The translations under genes were made by a program, and so were the position numbers. A stretch of DNA of 64,000 nucleotides. It comes from Bathymodiolus brooksi. Its lineage: Eukaryota; Mollusca; Bivalvia; Mytilida; Modiolidae. The stretch's first letter is position 1. Every line of letters starts with the position of its first letter. The notes under the pieces were generated by a model. That model saw only the letters and a list, made by a program, of their open reading frames with translations, had not been told where the DNA came from and searched no databases. Of the stretch, positions 25,201 to 31,608 are shown piece after piece. The stretch is taken from positions 109,495,534 to 109,559,533 of the forward strand of contig OY804580.1 in assembly GCA_963680875.1 (NCBI GenBank). Direction: 5' to 3'.

Positions 25201-27067
25201 TCAACACGTGTTCAGTCACGTGACATGCTACAGGAATAGTGAATAGAGAAGAGGATGTGGATGTATGCGGAGAAGGAGTTATAATTGAAGACACGTCCAT
25301 TTCTGATGACATCATACTTATATGTGGCGTTGGTTTAACTGATACATGAGATATTTGATGTGACGTGGGGAACAAGCTTAGAATATATGATGTTGATAAC
25401 CTCTCTGTTGAAATGTCCGATGATGGCGTTGAGCTTGAACAATGCGGTGTAAATATTGATGTTGTTGAAATGTATGGTGTGGAAGAATGTGATATAAATA
25501 TTTTTTCTGTTGGGGCATATGATGTGGAAGCTGAACTTGAACCATATAATACATTCTCTTTAGAATCTACACTGCTAAAGTTATTGTCTTCTGAACCCAG
25601 ATGTTCAGTTGATTGAAAATGTTCGCTTGTTGTTGTACTAATCGATGGCAAAGACTGATCTAAAACATTGGATGTTATTATACCGGGTGACTGCATGTGA
25701 TGGATAAGACTTGACGAAGGCATTGCCACACTTATTGATTCCGTGTCTTGCTTTTCGGATCCTATTTGGTGAGAAGATATATAAATATCAGACTTAGTTA
25801 GATAATTGTGGGAAATTAAATTATCTGAATGATATAGTTCTGTAAGTAATGCATGTGATGCATCTATAGCAGTTAGAGATTGAAAGTCATATGTTACTTC
25901 TTTTACCAAATTTGTTGGTTGAATGGTTGCTTGAGGCATGTATTCCAATAGTGTGGTTGTTAAAAAAGTTGAATGTAAATCCTGAGAAGGGATATGTTCT
26001 GTTCTACTAGCTGATATATCTAAATGTAGACTATATCCTGATTGACCAAATGTGGATAAATATGAAGTGTCATCTGCAAAGTCTTTCGACTTCATGATCA
26101 TGTCTTTGCTATTTGACAGAGAGATATATTCTGTCAAAGTTGGATGCATATGTAAATTTTCAGATTCTGGCGTAGCTGTTTCATGTACAGATTTGATTTC
26201 AAATGATTGGGGTTCAGTAATAGTACTAAATTGGTAGTCCGCTGTTTCCTGATTCTCATACATGTATGACGTCGTCATATTAACGTGGCTGTCAGTTTGT
26301 AAAGAGTTTATCCCAGTCTTTGAAGTGGTAGCATCTGAAAAACCACAATTAGTTTGATACGACTTTTAGATGATAGTAAATGTTATACAAGTGCATCAAG
26401 AATAACGTTTTCTAAATAAAGAATAGCAAATAGTGCTCATTTCAAAGAGGTATACATCTCAAATATAATTTAGAGAAATCTTGGCATCAATGTATGAAAA
26501 GCCTTACAGAATCTAAATGAATTAACTACAGACACATGGCATAAACATTATATGATTGGACTAGAACTTCAAAGGCTGTGAAATGGGCATTTGTAATTTT
26601 AACTATGTGTACCGCATTACCAAGTGTGAATATTATAACATATCACTTTCATAGCAAAACTTTTTTTAAAGAAGAAATAAAAGAAAGCATATTAAAAATA
26701 TACAGAGACTTGTGTCAAATCTACACGAAACGCAATACTAAAGTTTTGTTTAACATGAACCCCACTAAAAACCGGCGGTGAACTCTGGAATGGTGACTGT
26801 TTTAATTAATATGTGTAATTCATTTCTTATTAATAATATTTTACCTTTATCCGTTTTAATTAGGACCTGAAATCCTGGTCTAGTAACAATATGATCTGAT
26901 ATAAATTCTATGCAAATATCTCCTTCAGATGTAAAATTAGGCGGAGCTCTAGTTCCACAGAATTTATCCGACGCCATTACCCCGCATTTCCCAGCATACA
27001 CCAATACATAATCCCAATTACATAGATACTGGTATTCAACGTCGAAATTCGTGAAATTAACAACAAC
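6932..27067 (-). CDS. Modular serine protease: CUB-mucin-CUB-LDLa-LDLa-SRCR-trypsin-MAM-MAM (5' incomplete, nonsense codon in last exon)
   Basis: Fifteen minus-strand exons with GT/AG borders can be joined. Phases agree at every junction, and the summed length is 3,861 nt, which is 1,286 codons plus a stop. Most borders between extracellular modules are phase 1, as expected of shuffled modules. The CUB, LDLa, SRCR and trypsin order resembles enteropeptidase-type proteases; the two MAM domains after the protease do not. The triad (His near residue 771, Asp near 818, Ser near 916) and Asp at the S1 base (near 910) are present, so a secreted or surface trypsin-like enzyme is likely. The first half of CUB1 and any signal peptide or membrane anchor were not found upstream. 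An in-frame TAA at 7187-7189 would end the protein after 1,201 residues. Individual exons are listed separately. Confidence 0.88.
7294..7984. other. Intron 14 of the protease gene
   Basis: AT-rich intron without an array. Short open frames on both strands have no recognisable motif. Confidence 0.7.
7985..8098 (-). CDS. Protease exon 14: first part of MAM2
   Basis: 114 nt, phase 1-1, residues about 1129-1166. It has [14 protein letters not shown], then AYWTLDQS; the donor is ACAG|GTACTA. It is the counterpart of exon 12 and follows MAM1 with almost no linker. Confidence 0.88.
8433..10340 (+). mobile_element. tRNA-derived SINE with an internal 61-bp VNTR and 12-bp target-site duplication
   Basis: A perfect direct repeat CTCTAACCATGA (8433-8444 and 10329-10340) flanks the unit. 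The head holds a box A-like TGGTTAGTGTGG near 8463 and a perfect Pol III box B GGTTCGATTCC at 8484-8494. A short unique body, a 61-bp array of about 26 units and a distinct tail from about 10175 (ending near TCACTCACTG) follow. This is an SVA-like layout: SINE head, VNTR, SINE tail, one set of target-site duplications. It sits in intron 13 of the protease gene, antisense to it. Confidence 0.88.
8590..10172. repeat. 61-bp minisatellite, about 26 units, inside the SINE
   Basis: The unit reads GGCTAATGTGTCTGGGTGG, AGCGACATGCCTACTCGCAG, (G/T)CTGTTGTCTCGGTGGGAATCA. Copies are highly similar, and variants (GCAGTCT against GCAGGCT, GGATT against GGAAT) recur in blocks, which suggests recent amplification. 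The open frames seen across it are only by-products of the repeat. Confidence 0.97.
10665..11006 (-). CDS. Protease exon 13: main part of MAM1
   Basis: 342 nt, phase 1-1, residues about 1015-1128. It has [52 protein letters not shown] and [15 protein letters not shown], the ordered blocks of a MAM domain (adhesion and oligomerisation in other proteins). The final Cys closes the domain just before the splice site (G|GTAAGT). Confidence 0.92.
11025..11270 (+). mobile_element. Dispersed repeat fragment, partly related to the 3' region of the RT element
   Basis: GCAGGAAATGCTTACCCTT and the following GTTCAACCCCGGGTTTT resemble the start of the 3' region at 37016-37100. The later GGAATGTCCATTATTGATTG and TTCTCTAACATTTAT blocks recur at 50865, 52800 and (inverted) 13905 and 37290. 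It lies just upstream of exon 13, in intron 12. Confidence 0.7.
11914..12905. repeat. 40-bp minisatellite with growing (AT)n tracts
   Basis: About 22 units of the form TACGACCGTGGCTAGTACGG, ACCTTATTGTAATATATCTA. Early units are 40 bp. Later ones (from about 12420) lengthen to 50-60 bp by expansion of the internal TATATA tract, with ACATGTATATAT replacing ATATCTA. It lies in intron 12 of the protease gene. Confidence 0.97.
13111..13251 (-). CDS. Protease exon 12: first part of MAM1
   Basis: A 141-nt phase 1-1 exon, acceptor CATTTTGTAG, donor TTTG|GTACAC, residues about 968-1014. [13 protein letters not shown] and MWTHRKAGW are the MAM domain start (CxFE...CGF...W). The acceptor has the same ten bases as that of exon 14, which starts MAM2, suggesting that the two MAM units arose by duplication. 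Confidence 0.88.
13900..14270 (-). mobile_element. Inverted copy of the dispersed 'TCTCTGGA..TGTCC' repeat
   Basis: Read on the minus strand it gives GTTTCTCTGGAATGTCC, GATTGCCTCTTCTGTATTCTC and, further on, a CTTACCCTTCACGAGT.. and ACCCCCGGGTTTTTGGTGGG block. These are shared with the copies at 11025, 50865, 52800 and 37290. It lies in intron 11 of the protease gene. No coding content. Confidence 0.7.
14445..14607 (-). CDS. Protease exon 11: catalytic Ser and end of trypsin domain
   Basis: Begins GDSGGPLMC right after the acceptor (phase 0), then [19 protein letters not shown] and ITEYMSWI, residues about 914-967. The glycines at positions 216 and 226 are present. The donor is GAG|GTATCT, weaker than its neighbours. 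Reading on through it adds two residues and a TGA, so failure to splice would make a protease without MAM domains, while splicing joins in phase 1 to the MAM exon. Confidence 0.93.
14930..15232. repeat. 33-bp minisatellite, nine units
   Basis: Units of AACTGACAACATACATAA, ATTATTCACAGTATT are almost identical. Because 33 is a multiple of 3, both strands stay open (for example an 11-residue period [11 protein letters not shown] on the plus strand), but nothing suggests that it is translated. It lies in intron 10 of the protease gene. Confidence 0.96.
15427..15575 (-). CDS. Protease exon 10: region before the catalytic Ser
   Basis: Phases 1 to 0, acceptor AAATTTCAG, donor CAG|GTAAGA, residues about 864-913. 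It contains [13 protein letters not shown], then [15 protein letters not shown]. The Asp six residues before the catalytic Ser (chymotrypsin position 189) is kept, which predicts cleavage after Lys or Arg. Confidence 0.94.
15576..16406. other. Intron 9 of the protease gene
   Basis: Unremarkable AT-rich intron. A fragment near 15670-15770 resembles degraded inverted dispersed repeat (GTTTTTTGTGTTTG on the minus strand). No array and no gene. Confidence 0.6.
16407..16672 (-). CDS. Protease exon 9: central trypsin region with catalytic Asp
   Basis: Phases 2 to 1, acceptor ATTTCAG, donor G|GTATGT, residues about 775-863. [18 protein letters not shown] followed by IALLRL gives the catalytic Asp. 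PICLP and [12 protein letters not shown] are the usual following blocks. Length and motif spacing match S1A peptidases. Confidence 0.95.
17136..17307 (-). CDS. Protease exon 8: zymogen linker, IIGG start and catalytic His
   Basis: Phases 1 to 2, residues about 718-774. [13 protein letters not shown] is the linker that would be disulphide-bound to the catalytic domain. [14 protein letters not shown] follows, and then VVTAGHC with the catalytic His (family usually TAAHC). The residue before IIGG is Tyr, not the Arg or Lys usual in trypsin-like zymogens, so activation by a trypsin-like enzyme at this bond is not expected. Confidence 0.93.
17700..17880 (+). mobile_element. Solo 3' region of the RT element (array founder)
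   Basis: AAGCAGGAACTGCTTACCCT, TCGTGTTCTTGATCTTTGG, GTTTTGTAGATCGTTGTTTG, TCCTTTTTCTTTTGGCGATT matches 37030-37190 in order, where the same blocks follow the reverse transcriptase. It runs directly into the 62-bp array. It lies in intron 7 of the protease gene. Confidence 0.85.
17865..19600. repeat. 62-bp minisatellite derived from the RT element 3' region, about 28 units
   Basis: The unit is TTTTGGCGATTGTATTGTCT, GTCCTTCTTCAACTTACGGC, TTCTGATGACCCCTTTGGTATC. The same segment occurs once at 37160-37220, downstream of the reverse transcriptase fragment, and inverted once at 20670-20770. Variants (GGCG, GGCC, GTCG, GGTC after TTTT) recur in blocks, so duplications involved several units at a time. 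The last units near 19450-19600 are more diverged. Confidence 0.96.
19636..19784 (-). CDS. Protease exon 7: second half of the SRCR domain
   Basis: Phases 2 to 1, acceptor TTTTTTGCAG, donor G|GTATGT, residues about 668-717. It is poorly conserved until the end, where [12 protein letters not shown] corresponds to the C....VVSLRC ending of SRCR domains; the last cysteine of that motif is replaced by Tyr. This junction leads directly into the linker cysteine of the protease domain, as in TMPRSS family members. Confidence 0.75.
19785..20931. other. Intron 6 of the protease gene with inverted RT-element 3' fragments
   Basis: Two minus-strand fragments (about 20250-20350 and 20655-20770) carry the block that reads, in reverse, GTTTTGTAGATCGTTATTTG, TCCTTTTTCTTTTGACCATT. 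They are solo pieces of the RT-element 3' region. The remaining sequence is AT-rich with no gene. Confidence 0.65.
20932..21046 (-). CDS. Protease exon 6: first half of an SRCR domain
   Basis: Phases 1 to 2, acceptor TTCTTTAG, donor AG|GTAAGT-like, residues about 630-667. [19 protein letters not shown] matches the C.D.WN...G...C pattern of the SRCR domain that precedes the protease domain in enteropeptidase, hepsin and TMPRSS-type enzymes. The match is short but specific in context. Confidence 0.8.
21195..21230. repeat. 16-bp perfect hairpin (CCCATATTGGC arms)
   Basis: Arms at 21195-21210 and 21215-21230 are exact inverted copies around TCGG. The next bases, TCGACTTCGTCTC (about 21227-21239), are the loop motif shared with the hairpins at 21294 and 55867. 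A further CCAATATGGG follows, able to pair with the left arm across that motif. Confidence 0.9.
21294..21420. repeat. 40-bp perfect inverted repeat with nested hairpin and conserved loop
   Basis: 21294-21333 and 21381-21420 are perfect reverse complements over 40 bp. Inside, ATATTGGCCC and GGGCCAATAT pair around the 13-nt loop TCGACTGCGTCTC. The same loop, with two substitutions, caps unrelated arms at 55929-55941. No transposase is present. It lies in intron 5 of the protease gene. Confidence 0.93.
21475..21775 (+). mobile_element. Solo 3' region of the RT element, with a partial second copy of its start
   Basis: GACGGGTGTCACATGTGGAGCA occurs at about 21479 and again as GGGTGCCACATGTGGAGCAG near 21570; the second continues through GAACTGCTTAACCTTCCGCA, CCCCGGTTTTAAGTGGGG and TTTTTGGCCATTGTGTTTC. 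This is the order seen after the reverse transcriptase at 37016-37200. The short open frame across it is incidental. Confidence 0.8.
21815..21980. repeat. C-rich dispersed element remnant
   Basis: CGCATCCGGC, a run of C, A-rich sequence, a second C-run and CCTGGATCCGCCACTG. The terminal GGATCCGCCACTG resembles ends of short non-autonomous DNA elements seen in many animals (recall only). No gene. Confidence 0.45.
21981..22793. other. Rest of intron 5
   Basis: AT-rich. Plus-strand open frames near 22490-22760 are hydrophobic because the DNA is T-rich; they have no motif or splice context. Nothing else seen. Confidence 0.6.
22794..22904 (-). CDS. Protease exon 5: LDL-receptor class A module 2
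   Basis: A 111-nt phase 1-1 exon, residues about 593-629. It reads [13 protein letters not shown], then [16 protein letters not shown]: six cysteines and the DxSDE calcium ligands. It lies next to LDLa 1 with the same phases, consistent with tandem duplication of one exon. Confidence 0.93.
22905..23831. other. Intron 4 of the protease gene
   Basis: AT-rich with a G-run at about 23318-23330 and a short C-rich stretch near 23480. No array, no gene. Confidence 0.6.
23832..23945 (-). CDS. Protease exon 4: LDL-receptor class A module 1
   Basis: A 114-nt symmetric phase 1-1 exon (TTTCAG | ... TGTG|GTGAGT), residues about 555-592. Six cysteines and the acidic calcium-cage end [16 protein letters not shown] are intact. 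It encodes a single LDLa module, the usual one-exon arrangement. Confidence 0.93.
24019..24215. repeat. 18-bp minisatellite, about 11 units
   Basis: TATGTAACCCCTCAGTCA is repeated with one ACA insertion near 24187. Each unit contains CATATG. In-frame open reading on both strands is a by-product. It lies in intron 3 of the protease gene, 75 bp upstream of the LDLa exon. Confidence 0.96.
24388..24604 (-). CDS. Protease exon 3: second half of CUB2
   Basis: Phases 0 to 1, acceptor TTGCAG, donor G|GTATTG, residues about 483-554. [13 protein letters not shown], then DACVPS and [16 protein letters not shown], complete the four-cysteine CUB begun in the previous exon. CUB domains usually bind partner proteins or carbohydrate, often with calcium. 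Which partner applies here cannot be told. Confidence 0.88.
25112..26334 (-). CDS. Protease exon 2: Ser/Thr-rich mucin-like segment and first half of CUB2
   Basis: A 1,223-nt exon (acceptor TTTTTCAG, donor AGG|GTAATT, phases 1 to 0), residues about 75-482. The first 340 or so residues are rich in Ser, Thr, His and Pro with few cysteines, for example [13 protein letters not shown] and SPHTSTSSS, as in heavily O-glycosylated stalks. The last 45 or so residues turn into a CUB half: [27 protein letters not shown] stalk between two CUB domains would hold them apart at a surface. The exon is unusually long compared with its 111-342 nt neighbours. Confidence 0.88.
26640..26800 (-). mobile_element. 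Short inverted fragment of the RT-element 3' region
   Basis: On the minus strand it reads GAGTTCACCGCCGGTTTTTAG, TGGGGTTCATGTT, matching the CCCCGGTTTTTAGTGG block near 37075. It lies in the intron 45 bp below exon 1. Confidence 0.6.
26845..27067 (-). CDS. Protease exon 1 (of those found): second part of CUB1
   Basis: Starts after an AG preceded by a T-rich tract, ends G|GTAAAA, phases 0 to 1, residues about 1-74 of the visible protein. It shows the CUB pattern: [22 protein letters not shown] and IEFISD, then a hydrophobic GFQVLI strand. Only two cysteines are here; the first half of the CUB should lie in an upstream exon that I could not find up to the window end. The upstream intron begins with minisatellites. 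Confidence 0.85.
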
Positions 27068-27076
27068 CTAAAAAAT

Positions 27077-27333
27077 ACAAAAAAACATTACAATATACCC
27101 CATGAAGGTTATCCCAGAAAAACATTACAATATACCTGATGAAGGTATCCCAGAAAAACATTACAATATACTTGATGAAGGTTATCCCAGAAAAACATTA
27201 CAATATACCCGATGAAGGTTATCCCAGAAAAACATTACAATATACCTGATGAAGGTTATCCCAGAAAAGCATTACAATATACCTGATGAAGGTTATCCAG
27301 AAAAACATTACAATATACCTGATGAAGGTTATC
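27077..27333. repeat. 37-bp minisatellite, about seven units
   Basis: CAGAAAAACATTACAATATA, CCTGATGAAGGTTATCC, starting 10 bp upstream of the exon 1 acceptor on the minus strand. Some units lose a base or two. The GAAGGTTATCC block also appears singly elsewhere (for example 12956). Confidence 0.93.
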
Positions 27334-27339
27334 CCTAAG

Positions 27340-28700
27340 TAACTATGTGTTTGTTTTGTTTCTGTATCATTCCTATAACAGAAACTTAGGCGACCATGGT
27401 AAGTAACTTTTGTGTTTGTTTTGTTTCTGTATCATTCCTATAACAGAAACTTAGACGACCATGGTTAGTAACTATGTGTTTGTTTTTGTTTCTTTATCAT
27501 TCCTATAACAGAAACTTAGACGACCATGGTAAGTAACTATGTGTTTGTTTTGTTTCTGTATCATTCCTCTAACAGAATCTTAGACGACCATGGTAAGTAA
27601 CTTTTGTGTTTGTTTTGTTTCTGTATCATTCCTATAACAGAAACTTAAATAACCATGGTAAGTAACTATGTGTTTGTTTTGTTTCTGTATCATTCCTATA
27701 GCAGAATCCTAGACGACCATGGTAAGTAACTATGTGTTTGTTTTGTTTCTGTATCATTCCTATAACAGAATCTTAGACGACCATGGTAAGTAACTTTTGT
27801 GTTTGTTTTGTTTCTGTATCATTCCTATAACAGAAACTTAAATAACCATGGTAAGTAACTATGTGTTTGTTTTGTTTCTGTATCATTCCTATAGCAGAAT
27901 CCTAGACGACCATGGTAAGTAACTATGTGTTTGTTTTGTTTCTGTATCATTCCTATAACAGAATCTTAGACGACCATGGTAAGTAACTTTTGTGTTTGTT
28001 TTGTTTCTGTATCATTCCTATAACAGAAACTTAAATAACCATGGTAAGTAACTATGTGTTTGTTTTGTTTCTGTATCATTCCTATAACAGAATACTAGAC
28101 GACCATGGTAAGTAACTATGTGTTTGTTTTGTTTCTGTATCATTCCTATAACAGAAACTTAGACGACCATGGTAAGTATCTATGTGTTTGTTTTGTTTCT
28201 GTATCATTCCTCTAACAGAAACTTAGACGACCATGGTAAGTAACTATGTGTTTGTTTTGTTTCTGTATCATTCCTATAACAGAATCTTAGACGACCATGG
28301 TAAGTAACTTTTGTGTTTGTTTTGTTTCTGCATCATTCCTATAACAGAAACTTAAATAACCATGGTAAGTAACTATGTGTTTGTTTTGTTTCTGTATCAT
28401 TCCTATAGCAGAATCCTAGACGACCATGGTAAGTAACTATGTGTTTGTTTTGTTTCTGTATCATTCCTATAACAGAAACTTAGACGACCATGGTAAGTAA
28501 CTCTGTGTTTGTTTTGTTTCTGTATCATTCCTATAACAGAAACATAAACAACAATGGTAAGTAACTATTTGTTTGTTTTGTTTCTGTTTCATTCCTATAA
28601 CAGAAACCTAGGCGACCAGGATAAGTATCGTTTGTGTTTGTTTTGTTTCTGTATCATTCCTATAGCAGAAACTTAGGCGAATATGGTAAGTAACTATGTT
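27340..28700. repeat. 64-bp minisatellite whose units look like tiny introns, about 21 units
   Basis: Unit: CCATG, GTAAGTAACTATGTG, TTTGTTTTGTTTCTG, TATCATTCCTATAACAG, AAACTTAGACGA. On the plus strand almost every unit has a consensus 5' splice site (GTAAGT), a TAACT branch-like motif, a pyrimidine tract and a CAG 3' site, enclosing about 47 nt and leaving a 17-nt 'exon'. Three-unit higher-order structure (about 193 bp) is clear between 27590 and 28030. It lies upstream of exon 1 of the minus-strand protease gene, antisense to it. Confidence 0.95.
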
Positions 28701-29690
28701 TTTGCAATAGAAACAATTGCTTTCACATTATATTCATTTTCTTGCTTGCTTCAATATTGTTGTTTTACTTGGCGTTCATTTTATAATACAGGATTTCAAT
28801 TTTCTGAATATAGTCCTTAAATAATGTTATCATCATTAAAACATAAGTTCACTCTCCTCAGAAAGAGTAAACCCCAGCGCGCCTGCTTTCCTGTTTAACC
28901 CGTTTGGTTTTCTTGCTCCCATCGACTTTCATAGTATTTTGTTTTTCAATCGTTTGACTTTGAGCTTACCACATAATGGTTATTACATAAACACGTCTTG
29001 GCACTACATATGATATATATTATGTAGTCTTATTACCATCTACGCGTCGAAACCACTTTTGGTAGACTACTAATACATGAGGACAGCATCCGCCCAGTAG
29101 TCAATGTTTCAACACTGATGAACGTATATTTATTGTTGATTATTCGTTCCATCATTAAGTAATTATTATTATTACTCATTTGGATATCCTTTCGTGTGGT
29201 TTTCCTGGTCAAAAAGACATTTAAATTATGTTTCTGTTCGGTCTGTTGAGGAGATGAATGTTTTTCCAAAAACGTGTCTGGCACCCCCAATTTAGATATC
29301 ACATTATTTATCTAGAATACATATTTACAGGTGTTATAAAAAAGCTTTGACTTTGTGATAGGACAAAGGGAAATATGGGAATATTTAATATACAAATCTA
29401 TCGCTAGTTTAGTTAGTCTAACCATATCTATTTGTCATAAACAAGACAAAAGGATCAGGCACAAATTATACAATTTATGTTGCCGTCTCCGTTATTTACA
29501 TGATATACATACATTAACATATACTGAAATAAACTACATTTAACATTATAACAATTTGTTACATGGACTGATAAGAAATCATGTATAGGTGAACTAAATT
29601 TATGTTTGTACAACATTAATATTTTTCGCCTTTTTCTAAATACTGTTTTTATCATAGAAATATGTTTGTATTGCACTAAATCCCCTTGGG
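28701..29690. other. No gene recognised
   Basis: AT-rich DNA. Minus-strand open frames around 29033-29302 and 29455-29697 have no motif I recognise. The missing 5' exons of the protease were looked for here and not found. Confidence 0.5.
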
Positions 29691-30212
29691 TGCACAATTA
29701 CAATATGTAAGATAAAATGGGTATGATGAGGATACGTTCTCAAAGGATTACACAATTACAATATGTAAGATAAAATGGGTATGATGAGGATACGTTCTCA
29801 AAGGATTACACAATTACAATATGTAAGATAAAATGGGTATGATGAGGATACGTTCTCAAACGATTACACAATTACAATATGTAAGATAAAATGGGTATGA
29901 TGAGGATACGTTCTCAAACGATTACACAATTACAATATGTAAGATAAAATGGGTATGATGAGGATACGTTCTCAAACGATTACACAATTACAATATGTAA
30001 GATAAAATGGGTATGATGAGGATACGTTATCAAACGATTACACAATTACAATATGTAAGATAAAATGGGTATGATGAGGATACGTTCTCAAACGATTACA
30101 CAATTACAATATGTAAGATAAAATGGGTATGATGAGGATACGTTCTCAAACGATTACACAATTACAATATGTAAGATAAAATGGGTATGATGAGGATACG
30201 TTCTCAAGCGTT
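29691..30212. repeat. 58-bp minisatellite, nine units
   Basis: CACAATTACAATATGTAAGA, TAAAATGGGTATGATGAGGA, TACGTTCTCAAACGATTA. Copies are nearly identical; the first two have AAAGGATT, later ones AAACGATT. This suggests very recent expansion. Confidence 0.97.
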
Positions 30213-30372
30213 TAGACACGACGTGATTGTGTTAAATTATGTCATTTTTGTGCATGCGGCTTTTTAATTATTACACCATCGCGATCTAAATCTTACGTGA
30301 GTTCGGTTTTAAGCACATTTTCGTCTGGATCTGCTGGTACTCTGGTATTAGAGGTTATTTTTATCTCACACC

Positions 30373-30390
30373 CACCCCCCCCCCCCCCCA
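30373..30390. repeat. Poly(C) run
   Basis: An uninterrupted run of about 16 C after CACCCA. Length polymorphism is likely. No other feature. Confidence 0.9.
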
Positions 30391-30470
30391 ATAGTGTAGA
30401 TGACGTTACCGGTCTGATAATTTTGACGGCTTAGATATCACGATTTTCGTATAGATAAATACTGTTTGTT

Positions 30471-30711
30471 TGATGGTGTTTAGCGCCACTTTTAACAGTA
30501 TTTCAGCTATATCGTTTGTGGTCAGTTTTATTGGTGGAGGAAACCAGAGGAACCATAGGAAACCACCTGCCTGTCCCAAGTCACTGACAAATTTGATCGC
30601 ATAATGTTGTACACCATCGTCTTGATCAGATTCGAACTCACAACGTCAATGATGATTGCATAGGTAGTTGTAATTCCAACTACCATACGATCACGGCCAC
30701 GACGGCTCCTA
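30471..30711 (-). mobile_element. tRNA-derived SINE (minus)
   Basis: Read on the minus strand: GCCGTGGCCGTGATCGTATGG, a box B-like GAGTTCGAATC, then the body, ending in the ACTGTTAAAAGTGGCGCTAAACACC tail. Several copies in this window share head, body and tail. Confidence 0.85.
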
Positions 30712-30791
30712 TAAATATATAATGATGACACTTAACAAGTAACATTAAAAAAACAATGTTTTCGTATTTTGTTGTTATTGTATACTTACAG

Positions 30792-31140
30792 ACCATCCCA
30801 ACCAATCAGTGTTGAATTAAATGTTATAGAGAATATAGGTGACACGATTTATGAAGAAATTAACAGCAACGAACACTTACCGGAAACTGAGGAAACAGAC
30901 TTCCGGTCTGAATCATCATTCTCAGACGCCATTGAATCGGTCTTGAAAGATGAATCAAAATATGAAGAAATTGATGATTTACAGACAGATGAACAGGGTT
31001 ATTTAGAATGTGCTACGGATTCTCTTTCCGTTGTACAATCAGGAGAAAGTCTTCCCTCATCTGATGGGTATATCGTTCCTACTCCGGAATATCTAGACCT
31101 AGAAGAAAAGTCTTTCAACATACCAACCGAGATCCTATAA
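30792..31140 (+). CDS. Terminal exon for a receptor-like cytoplasmic tail with two YEEI motifs
   Basis: A good acceptor (pyrimidine-rich tract, TTACAG) precedes an open frame entered in phase 2 that ends in TAA at 31138-31140; AATAAA follows at 31265-31270. The 115 residues are acidic and Ser-rich, with no signal or membrane segment. Tyrosines sit in docking-type motifs: IYEEI, KYEEI, GYLEC, GYIVP, EYLDL. YEEI is the classical preferred site of Src-family SH2 domains (established knowledge), and YLDL is YxxL. I infer a cytoplasmic tail of a transmembrane receptor. Upstream exons on the plus strand were not found; the sequence to the left is repeats and the opposite-strand protease gene, so this could also be an orphan exon. 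Confidence 0.6.
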
Positions 31141-31264
31141 CACAATGAATAACTGTCTTTCAGGCAATGTTTTTTTTACACATCCTAATATGACACACAA
31201 TGTGTTCCATAGTGTATCAAAATGATTTTGGACAGATATAGCGATTGCTACAAATTACTTTTAA

Positions 31265-31270
31265 TAAATA
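31265..31270 (+). promoter_or_regulatory. Polyadenylation signal AATAAA
   Basis: A canonical hexamer, overlapped by a second AATAAA four bases on, lies 125 bp past the stop of the cytoplasmic-tail exon. Confidence 0.55.
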
Positions 31271-31477
31271 AACTTTAGTACAACAATATATAGATTTATT
31301 ATATTAACATATTTAAGTTGAAGAAAAGTTTGAACATGCAAGGTACCTTGAATAATTGTACTACGTTTTAATTTTAATTGCAGCTTTCACCCCAATGAAT
31401 ATACTCTAAAAATGGCGACAAAGGTTTCTTCGTTCTATAATAAGTATTTTGTATTTTTGCATAATAAAAGATTGCAG

Positions 31478-31608
31478 AAACGATAGAGGTAATCAAAATA
31501 CGTAAGTCGAAGGACAGGGAGCATTATGGTATATACATGTATGTAGATGATTCATATGTTGCAAATTATGACGACAATGGGTACATCATACCACAAGTTA
31601 TGTCTTAG
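31478..31608 (+). CDS. Second tail-like terminal exon (alternative or relic)
   Basis: After GATTGCAG an open frame of about 43 codons runs to TAG at 31606-31608: KIRKSKDREHYGIY, then VDDSYVANYDDNGYIIPQ. The tyrosine-rich acidic style, and the NGYIIP motif next to the DGYIVP of the exon at 30792, suggest a duplicated or alternative last exon of the same receptor type. The pyrimidine tract is weak. It may be a decayed copy. Confidence 0.4.
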
